Source of the DNA: an uncultured Clostridiaceae bacterium
GTDB lineage: Bacteria; Bacillota; Clostridia; Lachnospirales; Lachnospiraceae
Length of the DNA: 10,071 nucleotides
NCBI GenBank assembly: GCA_949841235.1
Contig: CATKZA010000028.1
Span: 1-10,071, forward strand
Direction: 5' to 3'
Shown here piece after piece: positions 6,712 to 10,071 of the stretch. A model generated the notes under the pieces. The model was not told the origin of the DNA. It did not search any database and saw only the letters and a list, made by a program, of their open reading frames with translations. Both the position numbers and the translations under genes were made by a program. Position 1 is the stretch's first letter; every line of letters begins with the position of its first letter.

Positions 6712-7953
6712 ATGAGATACCAAATCATTTTAGATGGATTGTCTTGGGAGGGGCTTCCCTGGAAATCCTTTTGCAAATATGCGAAAAGAAGGTACAGATA
6801 TCTGGATTTCCCCGCTCGGGGAGTGGTTGAACTATGTGATGATTCCGGTCGCATATCAGAGTATGAGGCAAATATCATTGTAAAAGGCATGCTGTCGGAG
6901 TATATGGATGATAAATTCCCGCTAAAACAGTATGCTCCCTCAGAGCATGGCAAGGCAGTGCTGCCGATTGAGACGGATGTTATCGCTGATACTTATTTGT
7001 TTTTGAGCCTGAAATTAGCAATATTGCAGGCTGATGTTCGGAGTTCTTCTGTGATAGACCGCTATTTTCTTGATATTAGGGTGAATTATCATGCCGATTA
7101 CTGGCATTTTTATGATTTTGAGGAAGATCTGGCTTCTTTGCTGGACATCAAGGGGATTGTTTATGAGGATATTCCGGTAAATGGCATATGCAATCTGATA
7201 AAGGAAACCACAGGGAGAGGGACGTATGTCATGATGCATTTGGATGAGTTTTACATTTCCAGAAAGGTATCCTATCATAATCAGCATTTGGTGAAGGAAA
7301 ACTTGATCTATGGATATGATGACGAAGAACGGATATTTTACGCCTTTGGATTTGGCAGGAGGGAGCAGATCGAAGCCTTTTCTATTACATACGACGAGAT
7401 GGTTCTTTCCTTTGAAAAGGGGAGATTTTTTTATTTTAGCGGAGCAGCGTATTTGTCAATGGATGGATTCTATCCGGTCACGCTGATTGACATTTCCTGC
7501 GATGAGACATTTGAATTGACAGAAGCCTATTTGCTCTCAAAGATGAAGGACTTTATGCATCCAAAAGAACGGCGGGTTTCAACGGATGGCATTCAGATCT
7601 ATGGGTCCGATGCATACGCATGGATTTTGGAAGAACTGGAGGGGAAGGCAGATCGGCAAACCGTGGATTATCGAACCTTTCACCTATTATATGAGCATAA
7701 GAAAAATGTCTATCGATGTCTTCAGAAATTAGGAACGATGGGAGGGCTGGAAGAGAAATATCGGGAGGTAGTCAGGGGCTTTAACAGACTGCGGATTATG
7801 TATATGAAAGAAGCCGGAATGAGCGAAAGATTAATGAAAACCCAAAAGATATATAAGATTCAGGATGCCAATAGCAAATTTATTTTGGAATTCAAAAGGG
7901 AGATTGAAAAAGAGGCAAAGATAAATTCATCTTTATTTATTTCGACCAAATAG
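6712..7953 (+). CDS. BtrH-N / C39-peptidase-like papain-fold protein, 413 residues
   Basis: The ATG at 6712 has AAAGGA 7 bases upstream. The product is soluble, with no signal peptide or membrane segment. Residues about 120-240 match the layout I know from BtrH N-terminal / C39-like proteins common in Firmicute biosynthetic clusters. A short helix region is followed by a strand and the motif MMHLDEFYIS (174-183), then H189 and H192 (YHNQHLVKEN), then LIYGYDDEERIFYAFGF (198-214) and a 'F.ITYDEM..SF' segment (223-234). I see no clear N-terminal catalytic cysteine, so it may be a non-enzymatic or acyl-transfer variant. Residues about 260-413 are mainly helical and charged, ending in a coiled-coil-like tail. 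The last seven codons and the stop lie inside the right 44-bp repeat, so the C-terminus may have been donated by it. It follows the tandem-module gene by 86 bp. No peptide-synthesis genes are in view. The family call is by pattern only. Confidence 0.88.
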   Translation: MRYQIILDGLSWEGLPWKSFCKYAKRRYRYLDFPARGVVELCDDSGRISEYEANIIVKGMLSEYMDDKFPLKQYAPSEHGKAVLPIETDVIADTYLFLSLKLAILQADVRSSSVIDRYFLDIRVNYHADYWHFYDFEEDLASLLDIKGIVYEDIPVNGICNLIKETTGRGTYVMMHLDEFYISRKVSYHNQHLVKENLIYGYDDEERIFYAFGFGRREQIEAFSITYDEMVLSFEKGRFFYFSGAAYLSMDGFYPVTLIDISCDETFELTEAYLLSKMKDFMHPKERRVSTDGIQIYGSDAYAWILEELEGKADRQTVDYRTFHLLYEHKKNVYRCLQKLGTMGGLEEKYREVVRGFNRLRIMYMKEAGMSERLMKTQKIYKIQDANSKFILEFKREIEKEAKINSSLFISTK

Positions 7954-7973
7954 CCTCTTCTCTTTACTCATTA
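7930..7973. repeat. Right copy of 44-bp exact direct repeat
   Basis: Identical to 4244-4287. It covers the last seven codons (SLFISTK) and the stop of the 413-codon gene and the bases just before the extended -10 promoter of the GrpE-like gene. The base composition rises in GC a little beyond it. Confidence 0.93.
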
Positions 7974-7977
7974 GATA

Positions 7978-7986
7978 TGATATAAT
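7978..7986 (+). promoter_or_regulatory. Extended -10 promoter for the GrpE-like/Hsp70-like genes
   Basis: TGATATAAT contains a perfect TATAAT (7981-7986) preceded by the TG of an extended -10 element. The -35 region 17 bases upstream (TTCTCT) is poor, and lies in the 44-bp repeat. Transcription from about 7993 would give a 45-base leader before the start at 8038. Confidence 0.6.
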
Positions 7987-8037
7987 AAGATTTAACTTGA
8001 TATTTTTTTATGAAGCAATGATTGTATGGGGGTACAT

Positions 8038-8571
8038 ATGGATACTAGGGATTTGCAGACTCAAATCCATGATTTGACGGAACGGTTGATTCAGACCGAG
8101 AAAAATCGGGATGAATACAAAACGAAATACTTTCAATTCAAGGGAATCTTCCAGCGGCAGACGCACACATTGTATCTCTATCAGAGCCTGTCGGAGAGCA
8201 GCAAGGAAGCTTTGAAGGGAATTGTCAAGGGAATGTCCTTCGAGGAGTTCCTCGCATGCGGCGTACAGCCCGGGAATATCGATGCCCTGTGGGAGTTTTC
8301 CAGAAACGAAGCCCTGAAGGGCAATAAGAATGACTTGCCCATTCTGGAGCAGATCATCTCTTACTTCGTCCGGCTGTATAACGGCACCAACGACTCCCCT
8401 GTTATTGATTTTCTCACCTTATCAGAGGGGGATTCTTTTGACTTTGACCTCCACATCCGAACCCAGGACAGCAAGCCCGCCGGGAAGATTTCAAAAGTAC
8501 TGCTGCCGGGCCTTGTGAACGCCTTTACCGGAGAAGTCATAAAAAAAGCGGTCGTCGAAATCCTTGAATAA
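8038..8571 (+). CDS. GrpE-like protein, 177 residues, candidate exchange factor for the adjacent Hsp70
   Basis: The start is taken as the ATG at 8038, 5-6 bases after GGGGGT; the in-frame ATG at 8026 has no ribosome site. Residues 1-40 are a charged coiled-coil-like helix (LQTQIHDLTERLIQTEKNRD). Residues about 50-125 are helical. Residues 129-175 follow the GrpE C-terminal beta-domain pattern: 'SEGDSFDFDLH' against the family's 'GdpFDpnlHeA', then 'AGKISKVLLPG' against 'gtVveVlqkGY', then 'VIKKAVVEI' against 'vlRpAmVkV'. Coiled coil, helices and small beta domain in that order is GrpE architecture and the length is typical (about 170-200). The HEA residues are not kept (HIR here), and the central helices look divergent. 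GrpE proteins release ADP from Hsp70; here the next gene is an Hsp70-like ATPase 248 bp downstream on the same strand. The gene is solid; the GrpE call is inference. Confidence 0.9.
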   Translation: MDTRDLQTQIHDLTERLIQTEKNRDEYKTKYFQFKGIFQRQTHTLYLYQSLSESSKEALKGIVKGMSFEEFLACGVQPGNIDALWEFSRNEALKGNKNDLPILEQIISYFVRLYNGTNDSPVIDFLTLSEGDSFDFDLHIRTQDSKPAGKISKVLLPGLVNAFTGEVIKKAVVEILE

Positions 8572-8574
8572 AAA

Positions 8575-8792
8575 AGCGCAAAACCAGCGTTTTGCGCTGC
8601 AAGAATTGCTTCGCAATTCTTGGTTGGCGCACCGCTACTTTGCGAGCATTTTCCTATACAGTAAAAAAGGTGCGAAGTCATTCTAGGCTCGCAATAACCT
8701 CGCCAAGAATAACTACGATCGCACCTAAGAAGAACGCAAGACCAGCGTTCTTCGCTTTGCAGATTTTGAGCAATTTCCTATACATTAAAAAA
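8575..8792. repeat. Hairpin-rich, internally repeated intercistronic element
   Basis: The spacer between the GrpE-like and Hsp70-like genes starts inside the stop region. Perfect hairpins: AGCGCAAAAC/GTTTTGCGCT (8575-8598), CAAGAATTGC/GCAATTCTTG (8600-8622) and GAAGAACGC/GCGTTCTTC (8729-8753). AGGTGCGA (8668-8675) can pair with TCGCACCT (8719-8726), with nested ATTCT/AGAAT inside. Two parts recur directly: 8578-8598 with 8736-8756 (18/21 identical) and 8644-8668 with 8768-8792 (23/25). On the minus strand the first hairpin is followed by six T, a terminator shape, but no minus-strand gene precedes it. A 72-codon frame across it (8592-8810) is judged spurious. This looks like a small dispersed palindromic element inserted in the operon. 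Confidence 0.75.
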
Positions 8793-8819
8793 TTTGATAC
8801 GGAATATTAGGAGGTACCT

Positions 8820-10071
8820 ATGAACATCACAACGAAACAAGTGGATAAGATTGCTATCGGAGAGGATCTCTTTACAGAGGTGGTGGAGGAGCATATCCCC
8901 ACCCTGATCAAGAAGCAGACCGCTCTGCTCACGTCATTTTTTGACGGCGTGCTGGCATATATCCGAAAGCATAACAGGCAGTCCAATTGGTTTTATATGG
9001 GCAACCGCCATCTCTTGTATAACAATGCTGTGGCGGCGCTCTTCCCCGACTTAGGCGAGTTCGACCTGGGACACTGCCCGCTGAACCGCCCCTATGACCC
9101 CATCACTTTCCACAATGAATTCGACCGATATACCGGCACGCTGATGACCCCCAACGAATTTAAAACCGCTTTTGCGGGAAAGTTTGACAAAATATACCAG
9201 CATTGCCCTGAGTACCTCTTCGACGGCTATTTCACCGTGATGGACTTCCACAAGGCGTTCCATGCGGACGGCATCCACTCCAAAAGGTGGAACGGATTTT
9301 CCAAAATCGAGGCATACCATATTCCCATGTACCGCCTAAATGGCATGGATAGCTCCTCCATCCCCCCGGCCATGACGCTGCATTTCTGGCTGGAACACGA
9401 ATTGATTCCTGATGATTTGCCGGAGGATCTGGCCGCAGCCTACCAACATGTAATCTCTCTGTATCAGATTACGCCTGACTGCTTCCTGTGGGAAAAAGAT
9501 GTAGTTAGAATACAGGACGATATTATCCTACAGAGCGTACTGGACGGAAAGGCCAACTTCCTCTTTGACGAGGAGGATGCCTCCTTCCTGTATAATGTCA
9601 ATGAAAAAACGATTACCTTGGACAACCTGTCCCCGGCCTCCCTGCAGATCGTGAAGGATCACTTGCTAGGATCCGACCAGAGACGGGCTGATTTTGACAG
9701 GTACGATGAGAATATTTTGATTGACCCCAACCGGGGCCACTGGGGACTGTGGCAGGACGAGCATTCCCATGTGAAATACACCGCCAAGCTGGACACGCCC
9801 CTCATCGCTAGGAATCCGGAAGCTGACGTGAACTATGACGGCATCATCGGGATCGACTTCGGAACCAAAAGCACGGTGGTAGTGTATCAGGACAATCGGG
9901 AGCGGATCATCCCCATGCGTATCGGCACCAGCCATTTTTCCAAAAAAGCCGATCTGAAACAGTATGAGAACCCCACGGTGATGGAACTGATCAATGTTGA
10001 CCGCTTCATGAAATTATACCGCCAGAAAGAGGGTCGCCCCGACACCCTGTGGGAGGATCTTACCATTTCCC
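8820..10071 (+). CDS. Hsp70/actin-fold ATPase with ~340-residue N-terminal extension (3' end outside window)
   Basis: The ATG at 8820 has a strong AGGAGGT five bases upstream, and 417 codons are open to the right edge. The Hsp70 phosphate-1 loop GIIGIDFGTKSTVVVYQ lies at residues 341-357. It is followed, as in DnaK, by a 'RERIIPMRIG' strand and 'YENPTVMELI' (the usual 'PS/TvV.f'), so the fold is confident even though the rest is missing. In ordinary DnaK this loop is at about residue 5-15. Here 340 residues precede it, rich in aromatic, histidine and acidic residues (for example WFYMGNRHLLYNNAVAALFP at 57-76 and LHFWLEHELIPDDL around 187-200), with no signal peptide or membrane segment and no family I recognise. 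The extension could select clients or partners. The upstream GrpE-like gene suggests a dedicated chaperone pair. Confidence 0.92.
   Translation, partial: MNITTKQVDKIAIGEDLFTEVVEEHIPTLIKKQTALLTSFFDGVLAYIRKHNRQSNWFYMGNRHLLYNNAVAALFPDLGEFDLGHCPLNRPYDPITFHNEFDRYTGTLMTPNEFKTAFAGKFDKIYQHCPEYLFDGYFTVMDFHKAFHADGIHSKRWNGFSKIEAYHIPMYRLNGMDSSSIPPAMTLHFWLEHELIPDDLPEDLAAAYQHVISLYQITPDCFLWEKDVVRIQDDIILQSVLDGKANFLFDEEDASFLYNVNEKTITLDNLSPASLQIVKDHLLGSDQRRADFDRYDENILIDPNRGHWGLWQDEHSHVKYTAKLDTPLIARNPEADVNYDGIIGIDFGTKSTVVVYQDNRERIIPMRIGTSHFSKKADLKQYENPTVMELINVDRFMKLYRQKEGRPDTLWEDLTIS

Larger units (their letters stand above)
4244..7973. other. Candidate inserted cassette bounded by 44-bp direct repeats
   Basis: The block between and including the two identical repeats is visibly more AT-rich than the flagellar genes to the left and the chaperone genes to the right. 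One repeat plus the interior is 3686 bp. It carries the small ORF, the 106-codon ORF, the tandem-module gene and the BtrH-like gene. No integrase, transposase or terminal inverted repeats were found. Forty-four bases is too long for a normal transposon target duplication, so site-specific recombination with a long core or homologous recombination between repeats fits better. This interpretation is inference. Confidence 0.45.

Noticed and set aside
8575..8598. Intrinsic terminator on the minus strand (hairpin followed by six T)
   Set aside because: The shape is right, but no minus-strand gene is visible upstream of it; it is better explained as part of the repeated hairpin element.
8592..8810. 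72-codon plus-strand frame in the spacer before the Hsp70-like gene
   Set aside because: It runs entirely through hairpins and direct repeats, has no ribosome binding site, and its translation follows the repeats rather than a protein-like pattern.
9051..9935. Minus-strand frames of 89 codons within the Hsp70-like gene
   Set aside because: Antisense to a gene with a clear Hsp70 phosphate-1 motif and a strong ribosome site.

Overview
The window looks like a chromosomal segment of a motile Clostridia-class Firmicute, most likely a Lachnospiraceae member. The pointers are a flagellin gene next to a DUF6240-type protein (a family I associate with Lachnospiraceae flagellar loci), strong AGGAGG-type ribosome binding sites, and 'ESDA' acidic linkers of the kind common in Lachnospiraceae surface proteins. 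No rRNA, tRNA, CRISPR array, transposase or integrase was seen.

Layout. (1) Positions 1-4079, minus strand, fairly GC-rich: a 1120-residue DUF6240-like protein followed by the 5' part of a flagellin gene that runs off the left edge. The C-terminus of the large protein reads like a FliK hook-length-control C-domain. (2) Positions about 4092-4244: a hairpin-rich leader upstream of the large gene. (3) Positions 4244-7973: an AT-richer block bounded by two identical 44-bp direct repeats 3686 bp apart. It holds a 47-codon minus-strand small ORF, a near-consensus plus-strand promoter overlapping a palindrome, a 106-codon hypothetical ORF, a membrane-anchored protein made of two near-identical 252-residue shortened solute-binding-protein modules, a large hairpin, and a 413-residue protein resembling the BtrH-N/C39-like papain-fold family. 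(4) Positions 7978-10071, plus strand, GC-richer again: a perfect extended -10 promoter, a 177-residue protein whose C-terminus matches the GrpE beta-domain pattern, a 248-bp spacer full of hairpins and imperfect direct repeats, and the first 417 codons of an Hsp70/actin-fold ATPase with an unusual ~340-residue N-terminal extension.

How the parts relate. The right-hand pair looks like a dedicated chaperone module: a divergent GrpE-like nucleotide-exchange candidate and a non-canonical Hsp70 in one transcription unit. The central block looks like a separately acquired or rearranged cassette dropped between the flagellar genes and this module: its composition differs, both genes at its ends terminate inside the flanking repeats, and its main gene carries a recent internal tandem duplication. 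The two most novel-looking systems are the GrpE-like/N-extended Hsp70 pair and the repeat-bounded cassette with the tandem mini-binding-protein and BtrH-like genes. All functional assignments rest on reading motifs by eye; no database search was possible.
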